From contig NZ_CP144459.1 in assembly GCF_050320395.1 (NCBI RefSeq), forward strand, positions 2,480,001 through 2,544,000: a DNA stretch of 64,000 nucleotides, written 5' to 3'. Positions 44,413-52,537 of this stretch are shown piece after piece (within the stretch, counting starts at the first letter, position 1; each line of letters starts with the position of its first letter). The position numbers were made by a program, and so were the translations under genes. Under the pieces are notes generated by a model. That model saw only the letters and a program-made list of their open reading frames with translations, was not told the origin of the DNA and made no database searches. The stretch comes from Treponema_C sp050320395. Its GTDB lineage: Bacteria; Spirochaetota; Spirochaetia; Treponematales; Treponemataceae.

Positions 44413-45207
44413 TTAAACCTCTTTGAATATATGTTCGTTTGCATCGGCTTCCCACAGCCATGCGTGTTCTTTATCGTCTATGCGCGTTTTTTTCCACGGG
44501 TCGCCGTCCAAATGCCGGATACCCCATACATAACACATCGCGTAACCGGGGGCGGCGCCTTGAGAATGAAAGCCGTTTGTAATAACGGTTAAGCCGTTAT
44601 GCCCCGACCTGAAGATTTCTCCGCCGGCAAAACTGACGCCGAACCCCTGCGGTTTATCGAAACGGTGAAAATACACTTCCGGCTGCGGGTGATGGTGCGG
44701 CGGATAAGACGACCATTTTCCGGGAAAATTCAGCACTTCGCCGAGTACCATATTCGAATAAGGCGCATTATCGTAATCAAAAAACGTTTTTATTTCACGG
44801 CGCATACAGCCGAGTAATTCTCCTTTGTTTCCGGCATGCTGAACGATTACGTCCGAGGGACTGTACAGTTTTGATTCAAAGCTGCGTTCGTTTTTTGTCG
44901 TTTGAACATACAGTTCGCTTTTTTCGGCTGCGGTAATCGTAACATCGGTACCCCTGCATACATGCAGACACCATGCCTCTTCTTCAAACTCGTTTTTGCG
45001 GCTGCATTCCTGTTCACGCCCCTCCCACTTAAAGCGGACTTTTCCCGAAAAAAGCAAAAAAGCGGCTTCGGATTCGGCATCGGAAAAAGAAAAATCATCT
45101 CCCGCTTCCAAAATCAAAAGTCCCACATCCATCATTGTACCGTAATCATCTTTTGAAGAATCGATATAAGCATTATAGCCTTTTACGGCGTTTTTTTGTA
45201 AATACAC
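44413..45207 (-). CDS. iolB: 5-deoxy-glucuronate isomerase
   Basis: 264 residues of the double cupin IolB family, converting 5-deoxy-glucuronate to 2-deoxy-5-keto-gluconate. The signature WSSYPPHHHPQPEVYFHRF with the metal-binding His cluster lies at about 165-185, and VITNGFHSQGAAPGYAMCY follows. No ATG fits. GTG at 45207 has GGAGGGG immediately upstream and is chosen over TTG codons at 45228 and 45225. It is the first gene of the iolB-iolD-iolG operon and has a clear promoter upstream. Confidence 0.93.
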   Translation of the reverse strand: MYLQKNAVKGYNAYIDSSKDDYGTMMDVGLLILEAGDDFSFSDAESEAAFLLFSGKVRFKWEGREQECSRKNEFEEEAWCLHVCRGTDVTITAAEKSELYVQTTKNERSFESKLYSPSDVIVQHAGNKGELLGCMRREIKTFFDYDNAPYSNMVLGEVLNFPGKWSSYPPHHHPQPEVYFHRFDKPQGFGVSFAGGEIFRSGHNGLTVITNGFHSQGAAPGYAMCYVWGIRHLDGDPWKKTRIDDKEHAWLWEADANEHIFKEV

Positions 45208-45244
45208 AACCCCTCCATATTGCAACAAGGTCTTTGATTATATC

Positions 45245-45306
45245 AGTATAATATTTATGGATAAAACTGTAAATGTTATATACAGGCTACCATGACTTTA
45301 CCATGA
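45245..45306 (-). promoter_or_regulatory. iolB promoter with AraC-like direct repeats
   Basis: Minus-strand TTTACA (45273-45268) and TATACT (45250-45245) with 17-bp spacing. Just upstream of the -35 lie two identical 8-bp repeats TACCATGA (plus-strand 45288-45295 and 45299-45306), 11 bp apart, one helical turn. That placement is typical for an AraC-family activator, and such a gene is the neighbour. Confidence 0.65.
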
Positions 45307-45376
45307 TGTCAACATTTTTTTTCAAAAATACTCCCCCAAAAACAAAGATATAACCAAAGATACCACCAAAACATAC

Positions 45377-47509
45377 TTAAAAAAGTTTCTCTTTATTTTT
45401 GCGTAATTTTCCGGGCGTGATTGATTCATATTTTTTAAAAACCCGAATAAAAGAAATATCACTTGAAAATCCCACAGCAGCGGCAATTTCTTTGATATCT
45501 GATTCGGTCGTCATAATAAGTCGTTTTGCCGTTTCTATGCGCAGCTGCGTAATATATTGTACGGTTCCGATATTATAAATATTTTTAAATACGGTAGATA
45601 AATAAGAATTACTGATTTTCAACTCTTCCGCAATACGGTATGTCCCGAACATAGGATCTTTGAAATCACGCTCAATTATCCGTTTTGCCTTTTCCGCCAA
45701 ACGAGTTCCCGACGGCTCATTTTTTCGAAGTATTTGTATAAGCCGCAAACAACGGTTTTTTAAGTCTGCAGGTGTATCGAATGAAAAAGTCTTTTTTATA
45801 TCAAAAAATTTATTCTTATCGGCGGTGGATAAACAATCAAGAAGGATACGTTTAACAGGTTCAAATACATATTCCATTTTCGAATGCGGACATCCCGCCA
45901 AATGCGGATTATCGAAAATTTCAGAAATAAAGGACGCCGCACTCAAATAATCATGTTTATAAAGAGCATCTCTGAAATCATTATAGCCGTAATCATCAAC
46001 AACATCGAATTTATTGTAACAAAAGACCGTATCTCCTACAGACTGTTTTTGTTCGGTAGCAGCCCATACGGCCTCCGTATAACTTTTAGGAATATCAATT
46101 AATTTATCATAGCATAAGCCTATACCTATGGAAGGACATGCTTTTTCAAAAAACACGGAGCCGACTTGCTGCATGATTTCACAAAAAAAATAAGGAGTTG
46201 AAAATTCCTGAATATTAAGAAGAATAATATATGTATCGGCCTTATAAGAAACGATAGCCTCAAATTGATGCTCTCTAAAAAAAGAAATTAAATCTTTTTT
46301 TAACTCAGGATTGTCTTCTTTTACATTCGTAATCACACATACAGTAAAAAACGGTAATTCGAAAATAATATCATATTGGCGAGATTTTAAAAATGCATCG
46401 GTTTCCGTTATGCAAGGGGTTTCAATCATATCCGCTAAGAATAAACCGTTCAAAATATCCTGTTGTAACTGCAGTTTTGCTATCTGTATATCTTTTTGAT
46501 TTATCAAATCATCGATTTTTGTTGAAATGGCTTTTATTGTATCCTGCTCCAAAAAAGGATCAATGCCTACCTGTTTTGACAATAGGTTTAAAGGTTTTAG
46601 ATTCCTGAGACTGATGAAGTATGAAAGATATAATGCGGCAAAGCATATAGCAAAGAAAGACAAGACGCATATGCCTAAGAGGATATACAGAGGGCTGAAT
46701 ATATCAACATATGAATAAAGAGACACATACTGCAAGCGAGGAGAAACCGAAGAAGTTAAAGCGAGAACATCCGTTGAGCGGTTCTTTACGGAAGCAGGGT
46801 TCAGGTCAATGATATCAACCAATTCCGAAGAACCGGTATAATTTATTAATTTTTCGTTATACAGGATACCATAGGCGTGATAATTCATATCTGAAGATAT
46901 ATTTTCGGTTACATTCCTGAGCAGCTCATTTGTATTCACCTTCACAACAATGCAGCCGACCTTTTCACCTTTGTAAAATAATATTTTTAAATAATAGAAT
47001 CCGAATATCTCATCCGCCTTTGAAACAATAAATCCATCGCTGTCTTTAATAATACCATTCCAGCAATCGTTATATATCAGACAGTCTTTTTGCAAAAACC
47101 GATACGACTGTGCAGGGAAACACCCCAAATCACCCAATATCAGAGCCGCCTTCGGATAATAAATATAAATACTGTCTATAACGGCATTTATACTTTTATA
47201 ATCCTGTAATTGATTTGTCAGCGTATATAAGTCCGGTGAATATACATCTATCTTATGTTTAAATTTTTTAAGACAAATATTAACCGGATGTAAATCAAGA
47301 CCGAAAACATATTTTTGCATTTCCAACAGTTTGGAATCAATAGTCTTTCTAGTAAATTCCGCAGTATTTTTCGTGTTAACAATAAGTGTATCTCTCAGAG
47401 AAAGTAAAATGAAAGTTAAAACGATTGAACAAAAGAAAAGAACAAAGGCGGCAACAAGCATTATAGATTTTATCCATTGCCGACTCGTCTTAGGAATTTT
47501 TCTAAACAT
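45377..47509 (-). CDS. membrane-anchored AraC-family regulator
   Basis: 710 residues. A first membrane helix (about 14-38, IMLVAAFVLFFCSIVLTFILL), an extracytoplasmic sensor of about 230 residues, a second helix (about 275-300, PLYILLGICVLSFFAICFAALY), a cytoplasmic linker, and a C-terminal double helix-turn-helix (YRIAEELKISNSYLSTVFK; IKEIAAAVGFSSDISFIRVF). This YesN-like one-component layout senses an external ligand and acts on DNA directly. Start 47509 has GAGG upstream; TTG at 47527 is less likely. Its gene lies between the iol operon and the sugar importer it probably controls. Confidence 0.88.
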   Translation of the reverse strand: MFRKIPKTSRQWIKSIMLVAAFVLFFCSIVLTFILLSLRDTLIVNTKNTAEFTRKTIDSKLLEMQKYVFGLDLHPVNICLKKFKHKIDVYSPDLYTLTNQLQDYKSINAVIDSIYIYYPKAALILGDLGCFPAQSYRFLQKDCLIYNDCWNGIIKDSDGFIVSKADEIFGFYYLKILFYKGEKVGCIVVKVNTNELLRNVTENISSDMNYHAYGILYNEKLINYTGSSELVDIIDLNPASVKNRSTDVLALTSSVSPRLQYVSLYSYVDIFSPLYILLGICVLSFFAICFAALYLSYFISLRNLKPLNLLSKQVGIDPFLEQDTIKAISTKIDDLINQKDIQIAKLQLQQDILNGLFLADMIETPCITETDAFLKSRQYDIIFELPFFTVCVITNVKEDNPELKKDLISFFREHQFEAIVSYKADTYIILLNIQEFSTPYFFCEIMQQVGSVFFEKACPSIGIGLCYDKLIDIPKSYTEAVWAATEQKQSVGDTVFCYNKFDVVDDYGYNDFRDALYKHDYLSAASFISEIFDNPHLAGCPHSKMEYVFEPVKRILLDCLSTADKNKFFDIKKTFSFDTPADLKNRCLRLIQILRKNEPSGTRLAEKAKRIIERDFKDPMFGTYRIAEELKISNSYLSTVFKNIYNIGTVQYITQLRIETAKRLIMTTESDIKEIAAAVGFSSDISFIRVFKKYESITPGKLRKNKEKLF

Positions 47510-47546
47510 TCTTGCCTCATCAAACAAAAGCTGTTAAGAAGAAAAG

Positions 47547-49211
47547 CTATTTTACACCTTTATCCCTTATACATTGATTAATCTTATAACGTAATTGAGT
47601 TAAATATTCTTTTTCAATCGGATATTTTTTAAAGGTCAAGATATAATCAAGATCTTCATGAATTATATTACAAACTTTTTCACGCCCGATAAGCGTCTCT
47701 AACTTTTGTAGGGCACATATATCCGCAAAGGCCTCCATTTGTATTTCATTTCGAATAGAAGAATATACCCCTGTATCATCCGCAGGATAAACCAAAAATG
47801 CATCCCCGGACGGAAATTCCGAACCGCAATCGGTAACGATAAACGGGTTTATATGCTTTCGTGAATACTGTGTGTTATAAAAATTAAATCCCCAATGTAA
47901 AAATCCTTTGATATCATATAAATAAAGTAAAACACCCATAATTCTGTTTCTGGAACACGGCATAGCAAAAAATCTGTTCGGAACTTCAACACTTTGAGCA
48001 ACACAATAATATACCCAGAGGTTATCCGCCTTATTGTCTATAAAAGGTTGAATATGATCGTTTGAAGGAATAGGATTTTCAACAATACCTCTTTCATAAA
48101 ATTCGTAACTTGAAAGAGCATCAATGACCGTATAGCCATGCAGTAAGGGCTTTATAATTTCTTTTGCATTCAGATACGTTTCCATATCCCGTTCACACGG
48201 TTCGTCAGACACATGAAAGACAATATGTTCTTTATCAAAACCTTGCGCATGTAAACATTTTAAAAGTTCCGGAATGAACATCGACAAAAAAAGTTTATAT
48301 TCGGGGTCGGACGCCGATACATGCCAGCCGAAAAGCTTTGTCTCTATACCGTCAACAGAAACAATTATTTTTGGGGTCGCCTTCGCTCCCCACTGTGTAA
48401 AAAAATGTGCAATTTCAAGATACGCGACTCCTTCCTGCTTGCATAATTTACACCAACGTTCCAACAACGTAAAATCAAACGAATATATTCCCTTCTTTTT
48501 TTCAATGGAAACAAGCTGCGTTGTTGTTCTCTCACCGCCTATCGCCGTATCGAGGGGCGGGGTAAAAACAGGTGTTAAGAGCATATTTACTCCGCAGTCA
48601 TGTACTGCCGCATGAATAAAATTGGCAATGATTTTCCAATGGGCTTCGGAAAACACGGGAACCTTGTAATAGTCTGCAAGGCAATCGGCATAAAACCATT
48701 CGGTATGAATTAATTTTTGCTCAGGCAATTTACAATTTATTACTTCAATATCTACATATAAGTCCCGAACGGAAACCGAGTCTCTTTCCCGACGAACGCT
48801 AATGCAAAGACGATAAATACCGGGTTTCGCAGATGACAAATCCGCATCAATCCACAAACTTCTGAACTGCTCGGCAACAGGCTTAATTTTACCGGATGAA
48901 GGCACAAGTAAATCGGGATATAAGCCCGGAACGGTTCTTAAATAGTTTTTATCACGTTTTTCCGGGACAGGATAATGCGAAGGAAGCAATACAACATCAC
49001 GCAAGCGGATAGGCGCATCAATTCCGGATGCAGTAACACAAAAAGTATCGGCAGGCATGTTTCCGAGCTCACCGTGAAGTGAATATACAAGCTGAAATGC
49101 TATTCGATCACCTATCAAAGCATTCAAAGAAAGGTTTGATAAAGGTTCGGGTCTTTGATCAAGAAAAACTTTTTCCAGAGAAGAAACTAAAAAAAATTCG
49201 AATGCCGCCAT
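47547..49211 (-). CDS. DUF4091 / GH123-like protein, possible glycosidase
   Basis: 554 residues without a signal peptide. The N-terminal beta-rich domain (1-160) is followed by a barrel-like part with HIVFHVSDEPCERDMETY (Asp-Glu pair as in GH123-type enzymes), ADNLWVYYCVAQ, GFLHWGFNFYNTQ and GDAFLVYPADDTGVYSSIRNE, the usual DUF4091 C-terminal signature. The family removes hexosamine-type sugars, but substrates are little known. It follows the MalG-type permease by 19 bases, so it belongs to the importer operon and would act on imported glycoside in the cytoplasm, perhaps an inositol-containing one. Confidence 0.78.
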   Translation of the reverse strand: MAAFEFFLVSSLEKVFLDQRPEPLSNLSLNALIGDRIAFQLVYSLHGELGNMPADTFCVTASGIDAPIRLRDVVLLPSHYPVPEKRDKNYLRTVPGLYPDLLVPSSGKIKPVAEQFRSLWIDADLSSAKPGIYRLCISVRRERDSVSVRDLYVDIEVINCKLPEQKLIHTEWFYADCLADYYKVPVFSEAHWKIIANFIHAAVHDCGVNMLLTPVFTPPLDTAIGGERTTTQLVSIEKKKGIYSFDFTLLERWCKLCKQEGVAYLEIAHFFTQWGAKATPKIIVSVDGIETKLFGWHVSASDPEYKLFLSMFIPELLKCLHAQGFDKEHIVFHVSDEPCERDMETYLNAKEIIKPLLHGYTVIDALSSYEFYERGIVENPIPSNDHIQPFIDNKADNLWVYYCVAQSVEVPNRFFAMPCSRNRIMGVLLYLYDIKGFLHWGFNFYNTQYSRKHINPFIVTDCGSEFPSGDAFLVYPADDTGVYSSIRNEIQMEAFADICALQKLETLIGREKVCNIIHEDLDYILTFKKYPIEKEYLTQLRYKINQCIRDKGVK

Positions 49212-49230
49212 ACATATCTCCTTTTAACAA

Positions 49231-50046
49231 TCAACCTTTTATTCCGCTTAATGCAATACCTTCAACAAATTGCTTTTGTAACACAAGATATAACAAAAAC
49301 GGCGGCATAAATGTCAACGTTGCGCCGGACATTACCAAGCCGTAATTTGTTCTATAACTGTTTTTCAATGCGGCAATAGCCAATGTTAATGTTTTCATAT
49401 GCGGTTTTGAAGCAATAACCAAGGGCCACAAAAAATCATTCCAGCTCGTTATAAAAGTAAAAATAGTTAATGATACCAAAACAGTCATTATCAAAGGTAA
49501 AACTAAAGAAAAAAATATCCGATGCTCGGAACAACCGTCAATCCGTGCCGCTTCCAATAAATCATCCGGAACGCTTTCCATAAACTGTTTAACCAAGAAA
49601 ACACCGAATGCATTAACAACAGGAAAAATAAGCGCAGGATACGTATTCAATAATCCTAATGCCTTCATAATAAGAAAAACCGGCACCAGAGTAACCTGTC
49701 CCGGTATCATCAGCGTAGCGATATATAAAGCAAATAATACATCACTACCCTTAAATTTTTTCTTTGCAAAAACATATGCCGCCATAGAACTGAACAATGC
49801 ATTAAAAAAACAGGCACAGCTTGTAACAATAAAACTGTTACGCAGATTAACAATGATATTAAAATTTTTAAAAACCCTTACATAATTCACAAAGCTGAAT
49901 TCGGATATCTTAAAATCAAAATTCAATATCGTTTTTTGTGTAAGCGAAACTAATGCCATATATATAAAAGGGAAAAGTGCCGAGAGCGAGCACAAAAAGA
50001 GCATTATAGCGGCAAATGAATAGAAAACATAATCTCTCTGCTTCAT
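49231..50046 (-). CDS. carbohydrate ABC transporter permease, MalG type
   Basis: 271 residues, six membrane segments, coupling loop DDLLEAARIDGCSEHRIFFSLVLPL and C-terminus EGIALSGIKG. Start 50046 has AAGGAGA upstream; the upstream 11 residues in frame are rejected. It is the third gene of the importer whose binding protein starts at 52378. No ATPase is encoded in this operon. Confidence 0.9.
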   Translation of the reverse strand: MKQRDYVFYSFAAIMLFLCSLSALFPFIYMALVSLTQKTILNFDFKISEFSFVNYVRVFKNFNIIVNLRNSFIVTSCACFFNALFSSMAAYVFAKKKFKGSDVLFALYIATLMIPGQVTLVPVFLIMKALGLLNTYPALIFPVVNAFGVFLVKQFMESVPDDLLEAARIDGCSEHRIFFSLVLPLIMTVLVSLTIFTFITSWNDFLWPLVIASKPHMKTLTLAIAALKNSYRTNYGLVMSGATLTFMPPFLLYLVLQKQFVEGIALSGIKG

Positions 50047-50101
50047 TTTTTTACTTCTCCTTAAGAAAATCGTTAACATGCTTGATATAATTCACAGGCT
50101 C

Positions 50102-50983
50102 CTATTTTTCCTTACCGCCTGCTAAAATTTTCTTTTGTGCAGCTTGTATGATAATAACCAATATAAACATAAGCAATGCAATAGCACTTGCATATCCCAT
50201 ATTGTATTCTTTGAAAGCGGTATTATAAATTGTTAAAACAAGACTCACAGTTGACAAGCCGGGGCCTCCTCCCGTCATAGTATAAACCATATCGAAGGTT
50301 TGAAAAGACCATATTGTTCCCAGTGTAATCACTAAATATGTAATCTCCGATAATCCCGGTAAAGTAACATTAAAAAATATTTGTATTTGGCTTGCTCCGT
50401 CAACCTTCGCTGCTTCGTAAAGGCTTGAGGGTATATCAAGTATTCCCGCATAAAAAATTACAAGAAAATAACCTATATTTTTCCAAACAGTCGCCATACA
50501 AACACTTAACATACTTGAAATTTTTCCTCCAAACCAATTAACCGGCTGGAGCCCGCATAAGCGGATCAACTCATTTACAGGCCCGTATAAAGAAAGCAAT
50601 AAAGACCAAAGGGTCCCGACTAATACTGTCGATGCAATAACGGGAACAAATAATGCACTGCGTATAAAATCGCCGTACCGCTTTTTAAAACTTACGGAAA
50701 TAAGCGATGCCAATACTAAGGAAATAACAGTCTGGGACGGAACAATAATAAGCGTAAATAAAATCGTATTTCTAAAGGAAGCACTTACATACGGATCTTT
50801 TAGCATACGTATATAATTATGCAAACCCACAAATTGCGGAGTTTTAAGAATATTATATGAAGTAAAACTTAAAAAAAGATTCATTAAAATCGGTATTATC
50901 GAGAAAACCATTAATAATATAAAACTTGGCAATATATATAACAATGAAAAGTACAAGTGCGGTTGAAGTGATTTTTTCCTCAT
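50102..50983 (-). CDS. carbohydrate ABC transporter permease, MalF type
   Basis: 293 residues with six membrane segments and coupling loop SSLYEAAKVDGASQIQIFFNVT. The ATG at 50983 has AGGA about eight bases upstream; a TTG one codon earlier is less likely. YTMTGGGPGLSTVSLVLTIY is typical of MalF-like subunits. It is preceded by an intergenic stretch with two hairpins after the binding-protein gene. Confidence 0.9.
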   Translation of the reverse strand: MRKKSLQPHLYFSLLYILPSFILLMVFSIIPILMNLFLSFTSYNILKTPQFVGLHNYIRMLKDPYVSASFRNTILFTLIIVPSQTVISLVLASLISVSFKKRYGDFIRSALFVPVIASTVLVGTLWSLLLSLYGPVNELIRLCGLQPVNWFGGKISSMLSVCMATVWKNIGYFLVIFYAGILDIPSSLYEAAKVDGASQIQIFFNVTLPGLSEITYLVITLGTIWSFQTFDMVYTMTGGGPGLSTVSLVLTIYNTAFKEYNMGYASAIALLMFILVIIIQAAQKKILAGGKEK

Positions 50984-51021
50984 CAAGCATTCCTACAATA
51001 ACTGTAATATCTAAAACCAAT

Positions 51022-51088
51022 TTTTATAAAATAAAACTTATTTTATAAAAACCGGCGAATCATTTCAGTGAGAATAAACAATTCGCCG
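51022..51088 (-). repeat. two hairpins between binding-protein and permease genes
   Basis: CGGCGAAT 51053-51060 pairs with 51081-51088. An A/T-rich perfect 13-bp stem with three-base loop (51022-51034 with 51038-51050) follows on the minus strand. This is likely a 3'-end stabiliser or attenuator. Confidence 0.65.
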
Positions 51089-51106
51089 TTTGAATCTTCT
51101 TTAATA

Positions 51107-52378
51107 TTATTTTGATATAACGCTTTTACTGTAATCAACCGTATTTGCTATAGCTTTTTCGGGAGTAAGATCTCCGAGCATCATAAGCTGCAAATTTTTT
51201 AAAAGATTGTCCATAACTTTAAAAGCGCCTTCAGCAACCGGTAAAGTACGGAAGTATTGACTTTCATTATCAAACAGGGGTTTGAATATGGGATCGGCAT
51301 TATATCCTTCATCAAAAGTAATGGAAGGAAAGGCCGATATTTCTGTATGAAAGGCGGTCATAGTATCCTTACTTGTAATAAACTTCATTAGAGATGCCGC
51401 CAATTCTTTATTTTTACTCGCATTATTCATAATAAGAGCGTCCGAGGCAACCCAAATAGCCTTTGTTTTATTTTGAAAGCTCGGCAGATAAGTCCAATTT
51501 ATATTTGACTGTTTTAAGGTCGCTGCCGAATTGGCATCCATACTTGCAATAGCCACTTTTCCCTGCACAAATAAGTCTCTGACAGATTTACCGTCCAACG
51601 CAAGGCTTTCTTTAGGAAGTACATCATATTTAAATCGTAAGTCGTATAAGAAACGGGCAGCTTTAACCGCAGCATCATTATCCAACAAGGCAACCCGAGT
51701 CCCCTCATTATTATAGATTTCCCCGCCGGCCTGCCAAAGATACGGATAAAAAATATTATTTAAAGCACCGATAGCGGGATCCGCCCACTCCATTGCAATA
51801 GGCATAACATCCGGAAGATTCAATTTTTTTATATCGAGAGTACATTGAATTAACTCTTCCCATGTCCGAGGTAACTTATCCCATCCCGCTTTTTTCAGTA
51901 TATCGGTATTAAAATAAGGAATACGCGGATTGCCTACAACAAAGGGAAGGGCATATTGCCCTCCTTTTATCTTTCCTTGCTTCCAATAAATAAAATTATC
52001 TTTTTCTTTTTGAGTAAAGTACGGTTCTATATCGGCCAAAGTACCCATTTCAATAAAATCATTGAACATTTCAAGATACATATACCCTACATCCGGTCCT
52101 TCACCCGAAGCAAACCCTGTAAGATATTTTTCTTCATATCCGCCCCAAGGAGTAATTTCAATTGCCAGGTTACAATTATTCTGTTCAGCCCAGGGTTTGA
52201 GGACCGCTGTCCAGAACTCCATATCCAACGAATCACCTGATGCAAAGGGCGGGAGCCACAATAAAAGCGTTTCTTTTTTTTCGTTTTGTTTTTTTACATC
52301 ACGTTCGGAAGTTCCCGCTGCAAATACAGCCGCCGCAACGGTAACGCACAACAAAACAGCCAATAGATTCTTTTTCAT
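51107..52378 (-). CDS. carbohydrate ABC transporter substrate-binding protein (family 1)
   Basis: 423 residues with a signal peptide (KKNLLAVLLCVTVAAAVFA) cut before AGTSERD. The mature domain has LLLWLPPFASGDSLDMEFW, ASGEGPDVGYMYLEMFND and FVQGKVAIASMDANSAAT, typical of family 1 binding proteins. ATAGGAGTG precedes the ATG. It is the first gene of the operon with two permeases, the DUF4091 protein and the AraC regulator. By its place between iol genes the ligand may be inositol or an inositol glycoside; this is inference. Confidence 0.88.
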   Translation of the reverse strand: MKKNLLAVLLCVTVAAAVFAAGTSERDVKKQNEKKETLLLWLPPFASGDSLDMEFWTAVLKPWAEQNNCNLAIEITPWGGYEEKYLTGFASGEGPDVGYMYLEMFNDFIEMGTLADIEPYFTQKEKDNFIYWKQGKIKGGQYALPFVVGNPRIPYFNTDILKKAGWDKLPRTWEELIQCTLDIKKLNLPDVMPIAMEWADPAIGALNNIFYPYLWQAGGEIYNNEGTRVALLDNDAAVKAARFLYDLRFKYDVLPKESLALDGKSVRDLFVQGKVAIASMDANSAATLKQSNINWTYLPSFQNKTKAIWVASDALIMNNASKNKELAASLMKFITSKDTMTAFHTEISAFPSITFDEGYNADPIFKPLFDNESQYFRTLPVAEGAFKVMDNLLKNLQLMMLGDLTPEKAIANTVDYSKSVISK

Positions 52379-52402
52379 TATACACTCCTATTCAGTGAAT
52401 TT

Positions 52403-52457
52403 AAGATATTCCGATATCTTGATTAAAAATTTTAAGCTGTTTTTTTTGATTTGTAAA
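52403..52457 (-). promoter_or_regulatory. promoter and downstream operator of the importer operon
   Basis: Minus-strand TTTACA (52457-52452) and TAAAAT (52434-52429), 17-bp spacing. Just after the predicted start lies a perfect inverted repeat AAGATAT-tccg-ATATCTT (52403-52420), a good operator candidate. Confidence 0.5.
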
Positions 52458-52511
52458 TTAACATTTTTTTAAGACTCGGCTTTTTATAGAGAAAGTTAAA
52501 AAAATGTTAAT
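52457..52511 (-). repeat. perfect 16-bp inverted repeat after the fusion gene
   Basis: Arms at 52457-52472 and 52496-52511 (ATTAACATTTTTTTAA and its complement) with a 23-base loop. It lies between the GDPD-PfkB stop and the promoter of the importer operon and probably acts as terminator or barrier between them. Confidence 0.65.
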
Positions 52512-52537
52512 CATTAAAAAGCATACCGGCGGCGGCC

